Positions 11,172 through 19,794 of a DNA stretch of 64,000 bases are shown here, piece after piece. The DNA comes from Acinetobacter celticus. GTDB taxonomy: Bacteria; Pseudomonadota; Gammaproteobacteria; Pseudomonadales; Moraxellaceae. The stretch covers positions 124,001 to 188,000 of the forward strand of contig NZ_MBDL01000011.1 in the NCBI RefSeq assembly GCF_001707755.1, given 5' to 3'. Position 1 is the first letter of the stretch. Each line of letters begins with the position of its first letter. A program made the translations under genes and the position numbers. Below the pieces are notes generated by a model, which was not told where the DNA came from, did no database searches, and was given only the letters and a program-made list of their open reading frames with translations.

Positions 11172-11501
11172 ATGAGCCTTTTTATTTCTACTGCCCATGC
11201 GGCAGGTGAAGCATCGCAACAACCAAGCCTGATGGCCAATATTTTAATGATTGCTGTTTTTGTTGCAATCTTCTACTTTTTAATCTGGCGTCCGCAATCT
11301 AAACGTGCCAAAGAACACCGTTCATTGGTAGAAAGTTTAGGCGTAGGCAGTGAAGTAGTTTTTGCTGGTGGCTTAATGGGCAAAATCACTAAAATTGAAG
11401 GTGACTTTGCAGTGGTTGAATTAACCAAAGGTGTAGAAGTAAAAGTACAACGCGCAAGTGTTATTTCGGTTCTTCCTGAAGGCACATTAAACAACCTTTA
11501 A
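11172..11501 (+). CDS. yajC: YajC, Sec translocon accessory subunit
   Basis: 109-residue single-span inner-membrane protein that associates with SecDF. It has an N-terminal membrane helix (about 22-42, ending FYFLIWRPQSKRAKEH) and a small cytoplasmic domain with the family pattern GSEVVFAGGLMGKITKI and VEVKVQRASVISVLPEGTL. It is followed within three bases of its stop by a terminator that lies before secD. Confidence 0.95.
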   Translation: MSLFISTAHAAGEASQQPSLMANILMIAVFVAIFYFLIWRPQSKRAKEHRSLVESLGVGSEVVFAGGLMGKITKIEGDFAVVELTKGVEVKVQRASVISVLPEGTLNNL

Positions 11502-11503
11502 TC

Positions 11504-11535
11504 AAAAAAAAGTCGTGCATCCGCACGACTTTTTT
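11504..11535 (+). terminator. Terminator between yajC and secD
   Basis: Perfect eight-pair stem AGTCGTGC (11511-11518) / GCACGACT (11523-11530) with an ATCC loop, an A run before and six Ts after. It ends 19 bases before the secD start codon. This is unusual inside the sec operon and should lower secDF expression relative to yajC, or act as a partial terminator. Confidence 0.85.
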
Positions 11536-11554
11536 CATTTTAAGAAGAAAATAA

Positions 11555-13453
11555 ATGCGTTACCCAGCATGGAAATATCTGCTGATCCTCGTGGTTTTAG
11601 TGATCAGTACATTATATGCCCTGCCAAGTTTGTATCCAGATGAACCTGCTGTTCAAATTTCGGGTGCCAAAGCTGGTACTCAAATTGATCAGAGCATCGT
11701 GCAAAAAGCAGAGCAAATATTAAAAAGTGAAAAAATTGCATCACATGACAACAGCTTCACCAATAATGCTGCCTTATTGCGCGTAGATTCAAGCGAAGCA
11801 CAATTAAAAGCCAAAGATGCCTTGCGTCATGGTTTAGGTGATAACTATGTTGTTGCTCTAAACCTTGCACCAACGACACCTGAGTGGCTACAAAAAATTG
11901 GCGCTAAGCCAATGAAGCTTGGTTTGGACTTACGTGGCGGTGTTCACTTCTTACTTGAAGTGGATATGGATAAAGCTATTTCACAGCGTATGGAAACATC
12001 TGCTGCTGACTTACGCCGTCAGTTACGCGACAGCAAACTGAAATTCAACAGCCTGTCCTTAGGCAATAACACCATTATCATTCAATTTGCAAATAACGAT
12101 GACCGTTCAGCAGTCATGGATTTTTTGCGTCGTAATGGTAATGAGTTTACACAGCAAGCTGTGGCAACCAATGATGGTGCAAGTTTACGTCTAACGTATA
12201 CCGACGTTCGCAAACAAGAAATTGAATCGTATGCGGTAAACCAAAACTTAACCACACTACGTAATCGTATTAACGAATTAGGTGTGGCTGAAGCGTTGGT
12301 ACAAACCCAAGGTAGCAACCGTATTGTGGTTGAACTTCCGGGTGTGCAAGACACAGCCGAAGCAAAACGTGTTTTGGGTCGTACTGCGAACCTTGAATTC
12401 CGTTTAGTCTCTGACCTCAATGATCAATACATTGACCCATATACTGGACAAGTAAAAGGCTCTTTACCTCCGGGCACAGAAGCATTTGCTTATGAGTCTT
12501 TAGACAGTGGGCGTCAATTGCTCTTGAACCGTAACCGTATTTTAACAGGTGAACGTGTTCAAAATGCCTCGTCTGGCTTTAGCCAAGACTCTGGTGGTGC
12601 AGAAGTTAATATTACGCTAGATACTGCTGGCGGCAAACTCATGGCTGAAGCGACACGCAATGCGGTCGGTAAGCGCATGGCTGTGTTATTTATCGAAAAT
12701 AAACAAAAAATTAGCTATGTAACAGACCCTGCAACTGGTGCACAAACTGAGGTTCGTACACCATATACAGAATCTGTGGTGATTAATGCGGCCACTATTC
12801 AAGCCGTATTAGGTTCTCAGTTCCGTATTACAGGCTTATCTTCACCGCAAGAAGCATCTGAATTGGCGCTTATGCTACGTGCAGGCGCTTTAGCTGCACC
12901 CATGTACTTTGTTGAAGAACGTGTGATTGGCCCAAGCTTGGGTCAAGAAAACATTGATAAAGGCGTACTGTCGACTCAAATTGGTTTCTTATTGGTTGCC
13001 ATTTGGATGGTGGTGTTCTTCCGTCTATTCGGTTTAATTGCCAATTTCGCATTGGTTATTAACCTTGCCATGATTTTAACCATCATGTCTTGGATTGGCG
13101 CTTCCCTCACCCTACCGGGTATTGCAGGTATCGTGATTACCATTGGTATGGCCGTCGATGCCAACGTACTTATTTGTGAACGAATACGAGAAGAAATTAA
13201 ATGGGGCGCTTCGCCCAAACAGGCCATTGTGGCCGGCTATGATCGAGCCTATAACACCATTTTCGACTCGAACTTAACAACTTTCTTGGTGGCGTTTATT
13301 TTATTTGCAATTGGCACTGGCCCGATCAAAGGCTTCGCAGTGACCTTAATGATTGGTATTATTTGTTCGATGTTTACTGCAATTACAGTCACGCGTGCAA
13401 TCGTCCAACTCATTTACGGCAAAAAACGCAACTTACATAAGTTGAGCATTTAA
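11555..13453 (+). CDS. secD: SecD, protein translocase subunit
   Basis: 632-residue RND-type protein that, with SecF, uses proton motive force to help late stages of protein export. It has an N-terminal membrane helix (about 6-24), a large periplasmic domain with the conserved GLDLRGGVHFLLEVD motif, and five C-terminal helices including GIVITIGMAVDANVLICERI, which carries the conserved Asp of the proton path. An AAGAAG ribosome site precedes the ATG. It is eleven bases from secF. Confidence 0.97.
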   Translation: MRYPAWKYLLILVVLVISTLYALPSLYPDEPAVQISGAKAGTQIDQSIVQKAEQILKSEKIASHDNSFTNNAALLRVDSSEAQLKAKDALRHGLGDNYVVALNLAPTTPEWLQKIGAKPMKLGLDLRGGVHFLLEVDMDKAISQRMETSAADLRRQLRDSKLKFNSLSLGNNTIIIQFANNDDRSAVMDFLRRNGNEFTQQAVATNDGASLRLTYTDVRKQEIESYAVNQNLTTLRNRINELGVAEALVQTQGSNRIVVELPGVQDTAEAKRVLGRTANLEFRLVSDLNDQYIDPYTGQVKGSLPPGTEAFAYESLDSGRQLLLNRNRILTGERVQNASSGFSQDSGGAEVNITLDTAGGKLMAEATRNAVGKRMAVLFIENKQKISYVTDPATGAQTEVRTPYTESVVINAATIQAVLGSQFRITGLSSPQEASELALMLRAGALAAPMYFVEERVIGPSLGQENIDKGVLSTQIGFLLVAIWMVVFFRLFGLIANFALVINLAMILTIMSWIGASLTLPGIAGIVITIGMAVDANVLICERIREEIKWGASPKQAIVAGYDRAYNTIFDSNLTTFLVAFILFAIGTGPIKGFAVTLMIGIICSMFTAITVTRAIVQLIYGKKRNLHKLSI

Positions 13454-13464
13454 GGAGATCGAAG

Positions 13465-14439
13465 ATGACTGAAAATACTCAACTCAATCCAAAAAAGTAC
13501 GGCCGTCCAGACGACGAACATGTTATTCCGTTTATGAAGATTGCAATGCCTGCGGCAGTGTTCTCCATCATATTAACACTGGCTAGCATTTTCTTCATTG
13601 CCACCAAAGGCTTGAACTTAGGTTTAGACTTTACAGGCGGTGTTTCTGCCGAGCTTAACTATGCAGAACCTGTTAACGCTTCTGATGTGTCTAAAGCATT
13701 ATCACAAGCAGGCTTTAAAGATTCAGTGGTTCAAACACTAGGTTCAAACCGTGACCTCATGGTACGGATGCCTGTTCAAGAAAATGCCGAAGCATCTGAT
13801 CTAGCCAAAGAAATTACCGCTGCAGCGCAATTGCCTGGCAATAAAGCTGAAGTACATAAGGTCGATGTCGTTGGTGGCCAAGTCGGTAATGAACTGTACG
13901 TGCGCTCTGGCGGTGCGGTGGCCTTGGCCCTACTGCTGATGCTGGTTTATGTCACCATTCGCTTTGAGTTTAAATTGGCACTCGGCGCTGTACTGTCCTT
14001 GTTCCATGACGTCATTGTCACTGTCGGCGTTTTCGCGATGATGCAATGGCCGTTTGACTTAACCGTATTGGCTGCCATTTTGGCGCTCTTAGGTTTCTCA
14101 TTAAACGATAACATCGTGGTTTCTGACCGTATTCGTGAGAACTTCCGTAAAATTCGCGGTGCAGAACCTTTGGAAATCGTCAACATTGCCCTGACTGAAA
14201 CATTGCGTCGTACCATTCATACCTCTGCAACGTTATTGTTGGTTGTTCTTGCAATGATGTTCTTGGGTGGTGATGGTCTACATTGGTTCTCTGTTGCCAT
14301 GTTTATTGGTGTTTTTGTCGGTACTTATTCATCAATTTATATTGGTACTGCCTTTGCACTTTGGCGTGGTCTGAACCGTCAAGACTTTATTGTACAAGTG
14401 AAGCCTGAATTTGAAGAAGAGAACGAAATTCCTCACTAA
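13465..14439 (+). CDS. secF: SecF, protein translocase subunit
   Basis: 324-residue partner of SecD with six predicted membrane helices. The conserved LGLDFTGGVSAELNY motif opens the periplasmic domain, and GFSLNDNIVVSDRIRENFR holds the conserved Asp of the transmembrane path. AAGGAG lies just before the ATG. It is the last gene of the operon, followed by a strong terminator. Confidence 0.97.
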   Translation: MTENTQLNPKKYGRPDDEHVIPFMKIAMPAAVFSIILTLASIFFIATKGLNLGLDFTGGVSAELNYAEPVNASDVSKALSQAGFKDSVVQTLGSNRDLMVRMPVQENAEASDLAKEITAAAQLPGNKAEVHKVDVVGGQVGNELYVRSGGAVALALLLMLVYVTIRFEFKLALGAVLSLFHDVIVTVGVFAMMQWPFDLTVLAAILALLGFSLNDNIVVSDRIRENFRKIRGAEPLEIVNIALTETLRRTIHTSATLLLVVLAMMFLGGDGLHWFSVAMFIGVFVGTYSSIYIGTAFALWRGLNRQDFIVQVKPEFEEENEIPH

Positions 14440-14461
14440 TCTTCAGCTTGAGTCTTAAAAT

Positions 14462-14489
14462 AAAAAAACCATCTTCGGATGGTTTTTTT
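14462..14489. terminator. Bidirectional terminator between secF and the APE cluster
   Basis: Stem AAAAAAACCATC / GATGGTTTTTTT with a very stable TTCG tetraloop. It separates the convergent secF transcript and the long leftward polyene operon, and symmetric A/T runs allow it to serve both. Confidence 0.92.
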
Positions 14490-14518
14490 ATTGGTTTTTC
14501 GCAAAAAATTGAATTCGC

Positions 14519-15175
14519 TTAAACTTGCCTGAGTTGAATTTCTGGAAAGGCGAACCCCTGACAAGACAGCTCTGAGCGCCATGCAACAGTCAACATTACA
14601 TGTGCCAACTGAAAGTTTTGATACGCAAAAGTACCAATATTCGGATGGCTACACATACCCCCATTTTGTAGCGGGTGTACTTGCGTATCCAACTCATTTA
14701 AATTCATTCGGATGCCTAAACCAGAAGCCTTAAGTACAGCTTCTTTGGTGGTCCAAACTTTAAACCAGTGATCTTTGGAATGTTCTAACGCTTTCCAAAC
14801 CTCTAGCTCATGTGGATGAAAAGCATGACTGGCCAACGCATCAAAACGCACTTTTCGCGCTAAGTCTTCAACATCCACCCCAATATCTTGAAGATGATAA
14901 CTCATGGCCAAAGCATAATGCTGTTGGCTATGTGAATGATTAAAGGATATGTCAGGCCGCTGTTTTAAAAATGGTTTCCCAAACTCACTCACAGCAATGT
15001 CTGTATTACGAACAGATTGCTGTGTAAATTCAGTCAAATAATGATTCCGCTGAATATAAATTTGCTGTTTTTTATACGCCAAATAATGCTGTATATCTGG
15101 AAAATCGGATTTGCTTAAAGGTGCGAGCTGAGACAAGGCTTGCACATAAACTTGAATATTTCTTGCTTTAGACAT
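14519..15175 (-). CDS. 4'-phosphopantetheinyl transferase (Sfp type)
   Basis: Loads the phosphopantetheine arm of coenzyme A onto acyl carrier proteins. At 218 residues it has the Sfp-class signatures: a magnesium-binding GVDVEDLARK (Asp101, Glu103), the upstream FGKPFL and SFNHSHS region, and WFKVWTTKEAVLKASGLGI. As the last gene of the polyene operon it most likely activates the two cluster ACPs. The start is an ATG at 15175 beginning MSKARNIQVY. Confidence 0.9.
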   Translation of the reverse strand: MSKARNIQVYVQALSQLAPLSKSDFPDIQHYLAYKKQQIYIQRNHYLTEFTQQSVRNTDIAVSEFGKPFLKQRPDISFNHSHSQQHYALAMSYHLQDIGVDVEDLARKVRFDALASHAFHPHELEVWKALEHSKDHWFKVWTTKEAVLKASGLGIRMNLNELDTQVHPLQNGGMCSHPNIGTFAYQNFQLAHVMLTVAWRSELSCQGFAFPEIQLRQV

Positions 15176-15212
15176 TCTGTTCTCAGCTCAGTTCTACATG
15201 TTTTACACACGC

Positions 15213-15647
15213 TTAGAACTTAACAATATCACCTTTTAGCGCTACACCCGCTACTGCTGTGCCTTTCGCACATTGGTATGTTGTGGTGCTACGTGTTTCA
15301 TTCGATTTGTAGAAGCTCACCAAGTTTGTTACGGCATTGGCACCATTAGCTTTGGCTGTATTTTGGAATTGAATTAATGCTGAACGTAAAACATGATCAC
15401 AAGCACTTTCAGCAGACTTTGCAAAACCATTGGTCTTTTTATTGGTCACTAAACCTTTTTGAATAACCTTGCCACCTGACTTGGTTCCTGCCAAATAAAA
15501 TTTCACCGAACCATCTAGCGTCCCATCTGCCACGGCACGATCTACTGCTTCTTTAAAATTGAAGTCGTGCATTTTATCGGCTGCTTGAACAGTTGCAATC
15601 CCACCGAATGCCAGCATGGTTGCTAGACAAATTTTTTGAAGTAACAT
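15213..15647 (-). CDS. Secreted protein of unknown function in the APE cluster
   Basis: 144 residues with a clear Sec signal peptide (MLLQKICLATMLAFGGIATV, then QAADK, cleavage near residue 22). The mature part is basic, has two cysteines (near residues 79 and 125) that could form a disulfide, and contains NTAKANGANAVTNLVSFYKS followed by an STTTYQCAKGTAVAGVALKG tail. Similar sequences are sometimes labelled as excinuclease subunits, which a protein this small and secreted cannot be. Its position inside the operon suggests a periplasmic role with the polyene lipid. Confidence 0.75.
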   Translation of the reverse strand: MLLQKICLATMLAFGGIATVQAADKMHDFNFKEAVDRAVADGTLDGSVKFYLAGTKSGGKVIQKGLVTNKKTNGFAKSAESACDHVLRSALIQFQNTAKANGANAVTNLVSFYKSNETRSTTTYQCAKGTAVAGVALKGDIVKF

Positions 15648-15665
15648 TGTTATACCCTCATGTAA

Positions 15666-16889
15666 TTAGACACGTTTAAAAATTAAGGAAGTATTAATAC
15701 CGCCAAAAGCAAAATTATTGCTCATAATGATTTGCGTTTCTACTGAACGCATCTCTGTGACAATATAGTCTAAATCGCCACATGCACTATCAAGTTCAAC
15801 CAAATTTAAAGTGGGCACCAATTGCTGACGTTGCATCATCTCTATACTTAACCATGCTTCTATTGCGCCACAAGCGCCTAGCGTATGGCCAAAATAGCTT
15901 TTTAATGAACTGATCGGCTTTTTACCCAAAATCCGCGCAGTGGCTTGTGATTCGGCAATATCACCCTGATCGGTTGACGTCCCATGTGCATTCACATAAT
16001 CAATTTCTGTGGCGTCGACTTGTGCATCTTTTAAAGCCAATTGCATACAACGCCCCATCATTTCAGAATCGGGACGTGTCACATGCTGACCATCGGTATT
16101 GCTACCATACCCTAAAATTTCAGCATAAATGGTCGCGCCACGGGCTTTCGCATGTTCGTATTCTTCTAAAATTAAACAGCCTGCGCCTTCGCCCACCACC
16201 AAACCATCGCGCTGTGCATCAAAAGGACGAGGGGTGCTTTCAGGGTGTTCATTTCGCGTACTGGTGGCCAACAACACATCAAAGACAGCAGAACCTGCGG
16301 CACTCAGTTCTTCAGCACCACCTGCAATCATGAGGGTTTGCTTGCCATATTTAATTGCTTCATAAGCTTGGCCAATCGCCATAGAACCTGAGGTACAAGC
16401 ACTCGATGTCGGTAAAGTTAAGCCTTTAAGGCCAAAATACACCGTCATATTGACTGCACTAGTGTGTGACATCATGCGTATATAAGTCGTTGCATTCAGC
16501 TGATTCATATTATTATCAATCAACATTGCGCCAAACTCGCGTACAGCATCGACACTGCCCGCAGATGAACCAAATGCCACGCCCGCTTCACCACTTTTCA
16601 GAATATCATCATTAAGCAAACCTGCATTTTCCAAGGCCTTTTCTGCACAAACAACAGACATCAGTGCGACACGTCCCATACCACGGGTAACTTTGCGGTT
16701 AAAATGCTTTGGAATTGTAAATGACTCTACAGGCCCACCCAATTTGCTTCGCAGATCGTTATACACCTTCCAATCTGGCATATAGCGAATACCACTTTTG
16801 CCCTGTGCAAACTGTTCAAAAATTTGATCGGCCGTTTCCCCTAAAGAGGTAATACCAGACATACCTGTAACGACAACGCGTTTCATCAA
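15666..16889 (-). CDS. Beta-ketoacyl-ACP synthase (FabF/KS-II type)
   Basis: 407-residue condensing enzyme with the full Cys-His-His triad: Cys165 in TSSACTSGS, His302 in NAHGTSTDQGD and His335 in YFGHTLGACGAIE. It should extend the polyene chain with malonyl-ACP. The start codon overlaps the ketoreductase stop by four bases (ATGA), indicating translational coupling. Of the two full ketosynthases in the cluster, this is the one closest to the FabF pattern. Confidence 0.92.
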   Translation of the reverse strand: MMKRVVVTGMSGITSLGETADQIFEQFAQGKSGIRYMPDWKVYNDLRSKLGGPVESFTIPKHFNRKVTRGMGRVALMSVVCAEKALENAGLLNDDILKSGEAGVAFGSSAGSVDAVREFGAMLIDNNMNQLNATTYIRMMSHTSAVNMTVYFGLKGLTLPTSSACTSGSMAIGQAYEAIKYGKQTLMIAGGAEELSAAGSAVFDVLLATSTRNEHPESTPRPFDAQRDGLVVGEGAGCLILEEYEHAKARGATIYAEILGYGSNTDGQHVTRPDSEMMGRCMQLALKDAQVDATEIDYVNAHGTSTDQGDIAESQATARILGKKPISSLKSYFGHTLGACGAIEAWLSIEMMQRQQLVPTLNLVELDSACGDLDYIVTEMRSVETQIIMSNNFAFGGINTSLIFKRV

Positions 16890-17611
16890 ATAAGCCCCCC
16901 GTTGACCGAAATGACTTGGCGCGTAATATAACTGGCATCATCACTACATAAAAATTTTACGGTTTTTGCTACTTCGTTTACATGCCCCATGCGTTGCATA
17001 GGAATCATTTTCAATGCATGTTCTTTAACTTCTTCAGTGACCATTTCCGTTTCAATTAAACCTGGTGCTACGCAGTTTACCGTAATTTTACGTTTTGCTA
17101 ATTCAAGCGCCAATGCTTTGGTTGCGCCAATTAAACCCGCTTTGGCCGCACTATAATTCACTTGACCGCGGTTACCCATGATCCCAGAAACTGAAGATAA
17201 CGTGACAATTCGTCCCCCTTTTTTTAGACGGATCATTGGCATCATCACAGGTTTTAATACATTGTAAAAACCATTGAGCGACGTCGAAATCACATCATCC
17301 CAATCATCATCCGTTAACGTAGGAAATGCACCATCACGAGTTAAGCCTGCATTTAATACCACGCCATAAAATGCGCCATGTTGTGCCATATCTTGTTCTA
17401 AAATGGTGGCTATTTTTTCACGGTCATTGACATCAAACATTAGCACATGACTCGCTTGGCCTAAGGCTTGAATCTCCTGTACCACTTGTTCTGCTTCTTG
17501 TTGTCTGGCACGTGCATGTACGGTTACATCAAAACCCGCTTTTGCCAGTTCTAATGCAATGGCCTTACCAATGCCACGACTTGATCCTGTGACTAAAATT
17601 CTTCTATTCAC
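16886..17611 (-). CDS. 3-ketoacyl-ACP reductase (FabG-like SDR)
   Basis: 241-residue short-chain dehydrogenase that should reduce each 3-keto intermediate. It has the cofactor motif TGSSRGIGKAIA near the N-terminus, NAG (LNAGLTRDG), the catalytic Ser in TLSSVSGIMG and the YSAAK active-site motif. The start overlaps the preceding dehydratase gene by four bases, and its end overlaps the ketosynthase start. Confidence 0.92.
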   Translation of the reverse strand: MNRRILVTGSSRGIGKAIALELAKAGFDVTVHARARQQEAEQVVQEIQALGQASHVLMFDVNDREKIATILEQDMAQHGAFYGVVLNAGLTRDGAFPTLTDDDWDDVISTSLNGFYNVLKPVMMPMIRLKKGGRIVTLSSVSGIMGNRGQVNYSAAKAGLIGATKALALELAKRKITVNCVAPGLIETEMVTEEVKEHALKMIPMQRMGHVNEVAKTVKFLCSDDASYITRQVISVNGGLI

Positions 17612-18045
17612 CCTAAATTCCCAATATTGCCGTCAAATTCTGCTGGCTCGAAAACACTGAGCATGGCACTAAATGTATGTTCTTGATATTTAATTTCACA
17701 ATGAAACTGGCCCAAGCCTTCATGCAAATAATACTGTTCTACACGAATACTTACAGTATTACCCAAAGCAAAATAAGCACAAGGTAGTTGCATCTTACGG
17801 GTTCCCAATAAAAATCCAACTTTCGGTGCCGCACCTTGTAACTGCCCTTTATGCCCTGCGTAAGCACTCACCGTTTGTGCCATTAATTCAATACTGGCCC
17901 ATGTCGGTAAACCGTCTGCATCACAAAACATCAGCTCAGGTCTAATGTACAATTCAGCAATAGCAAAAACATCGTTGGCTTCAATTAAATGATCAACAAA
18001 AACCATTGGTTTTGCATGCGGGATAAATTGTATCGCATCCATCAT
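17608..18045 (-). CDS. Hot-dog 3-hydroxyacyl-ACP dehydratase-like protein
   Basis: 145 residues. The opening QFIPHAKPMVFVDHLIE and the later GLPTWASIELMAQTVSAYAG match the hot-dog dehydratases found in aryl polyene clusters; the Glu in IELMAQ corresponds to the catalytic acid of FabZ-type enzymes and PHAKPM probably provides the histidine. It likely makes the trans double bonds after ketoreduction. Four-base overlaps on both sides tie it to the ketosynthase and the reductase. Confidence 0.85.
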   Translation of the reverse strand: MMDAIQFIPHAKPMVFVDHLIEANDVFAIAELYIRPELMFCDADGLPTWASIELMAQTVSAYAGHKGQLQGAAPKVGFLLGTRKMQLPCAYFALGNTVSIRVEQYYLHEGLGQFHCEIKYQEHTFSAMLSVFEPAEFDGNIGNLG

Positions 18046-19241
18046 GGTAATACTGTTCCAAAAATTAAACTGATATTGCTTCCACCAAATGCAAATGAGT
18101 TGCTCATGGCATAACGAATAGGCTGTGCTAAATGGCTATCACGTACATACTGCTGATCTGCCAAAGCATGATCTAATTCACCATTCTGATGTAAGGGCAA
18201 CCAAGACTGATCCAATAAAATTTGTTGGCAAATGACTGCCTCAATGGCACCCGCCGCACCAAGGCAATGCCCTGTCTTATGTTTAGTACTACTCAACAGT
18301 ACTTGATAGCCTTCAAAGACTGTTCGCACAGCCTTTATTTCCATTGCATCATTTTGTGCAGTGGCAGTTCCATGCAAATTTAAATAGCCAATATCACAAG
18401 CTTTTAACCCTGCGCGATCTAAAGCCTGTTGCATCGCTTTAGCGGCCCCTTGCCCTTCTGGGTGTGGTGCAGAAATGTGCCATGCATCCATTGACTCACC
18501 GCTGGACAACAACATCACGGGGGCAGGCGCTTTAGCCAATAAAAATAAGCCTGCTGCTTCGCCAATATTAATGCCATCACGCTGTTCGCCACATGGCCGA
18601 CAAATACTATTCGATAAACTTTCTAAACTATTAAAACCATTTAAGGTCAGTTGACATAAAGTATCGACACCACCCACCAATACGGCGTCGGCTAAATTGG
18701 CATTCAGTAAACGTTGCCCCGCCGCCATTGCTTTGGCACTTGAAGAACAGGCTGTAGAAATAGTATACGCAGCCCCTTCCCAACCCAAATACTGTTGTAA
18801 TGATTGAGCCAGACACCCCATTTCTTGTTTTTGGTGCTGTACTGGAGTCATTGACTGATGCTGAAAATGGGCTTTTAACACTGGCTCATTGTCCGCAATA
18901 CCCGAGGTTGATGTCCCTAAAATAATGGCTAACCGCTGAATATCAAATTTTGCGGTGTAGGCTTTAATTTGTGGCTCAATTTGCATTAATGCAGTTAAAG
19001 CAAAACGTAAATTACGAGAATCAGCCTGACTTAAACCATTAGGTACCTCAGTGCTAAGCACCTGTTTCGATGCCCCTACCCAGACAGTCTGATCTGCAAT
19101 TAAATCTGACCGTTCGGACAAGGTGTTTTCTACACCGCTCAAAGCCTGTTGTATCTCGAATGCAGTTGTCCCTAGTGCAGAAAGTGTGGTACTGAATTGA
19201 ATGCCTACTGCTTGATGAGGCCATTCTGTGTTATTGCTCAT
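18042..19241 (-). CDS. Beta-ketoacyl synthase
   Basis: 399-residue condensing-enzyme homologue. The triad is present: Cys165 in ISTACSSSAKAM, a His in LNLHGTATAQND and a His in KTGHCLGAAGAIE. It is therefore a potentially active ketosynthase rather than a dead chain-length factor. In characterised aryl polyene systems such proteins pair as heterodimers with another KS-like subunit. It overlaps the lipoprotein gene upstream by eleven bases. Confidence 0.9.
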   Translation of the reverse strand: MSNNTEWPHQAVGIQFSTTLSALGTTAFEIQQALSGVENTLSERSDLIADQTVWVGASKQVLSTEVPNGLSQADSRNLRFALTALMQIEPQIKAYTAKFDIQRLAIILGTSTSGIADNEPVLKAHFQHQSMTPVQHQKQEMGCLAQSLQQYLGWEGAAYTISTACSSSAKAMAAGQRLLNANLADAVLVGGVDTLCQLTLNGFNSLESLSNSICRPCGEQRDGINIGEAAGLFLLAKAPAPVMLLSSGESMDAWHISAPHPEGQGAAKAMQQALDRAGLKACDIGYLNLHGTATAQNDAMEIKAVRTVFEGYQVLLSSTKHKTGHCLGAAGAIEAVICQQILLDQSWLPLHQNGELDHALADQQYVRDSHLAQPIRYAMSNSFAFGGSNISLIFGTVLP

Positions 19242-19794
19242 TCAGCTCTCCATCATTTTCCAAGGTATTACTTACAGCACTCATCACCATTTGATATGGC
19301 ACTTGAATATTATTCAATTCAACCATGTTCTCCTGCTGGCGAATATTCAGCACAGGCGTCTGTTGAATATAAATGGTTTGCAACCCCTCTTGCTGTTTTA
19401 GAACAGCAATACCCGCCTGTAATTGCACAAAATTGGGATAGGTCGCATACAAAATATCACGCACCACATAGTCAAATGGAAGGTGCTTCATGGACTCAAC
19501 ACGTTGTTCTACAATCACATGTTGACCATCAAAATACAGTTTAAATAATTGTTGCCCTGTCAGACTTAAAGCCACCATTTCTAATTTTTGGCCTTGCTGT
19601 TGTTGATACAACAAAAAACTAAAGCCATGGGTTTTCCATTGCACTTCTATCTGGTCTTGTCGCTGATAGTTTTGTGCAACCCAATGTAAAGATACTAAAC
19701 CTTGTGCCTTTGGAATAAAACTTTGACAGGCACTACAAAGCAATGCACTGGCCAGCAAGGTCGTAATGGCCTTAAAACGAAAGTTATGTAGCAT
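19231..19794 (-). CDS. DUF3261-like outer-membrane lipoprotein
   Basis: 187 residues with a lipoprotein signal: a hydrophobic stretch ITTLLASALLCSAC whose final cysteine (about residue 23) fits the lipobox. The mature part is strand-rich with many glutamines (QQQQGQKLEMVALSLTGQQL). DUF3261-type lipoproteins are usual members of aryl polyene clusters, where they are thought to act with the LolA-like and MMPL proteins in moving the lipid to the outer membrane. That role is inferred from context. Confidence 0.8.
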   Translation of the reverse strand: MLHNFRFKAITTLLASALLCSACQSFIPKAQGLVSLHWVAQNYQRQDQIEVQWKTHGFSFLLYQQQQGQKLEMVALSLTGQQLFKLYFDGQHVIVEQRVESMKHLPFDYVVRDILYATYPNFVQLQAGIAVLKQQEGLQTIYIQQTPVLNIRQQENMVELNNIQVPYQMVMSAVSNTLENDGELNEQ

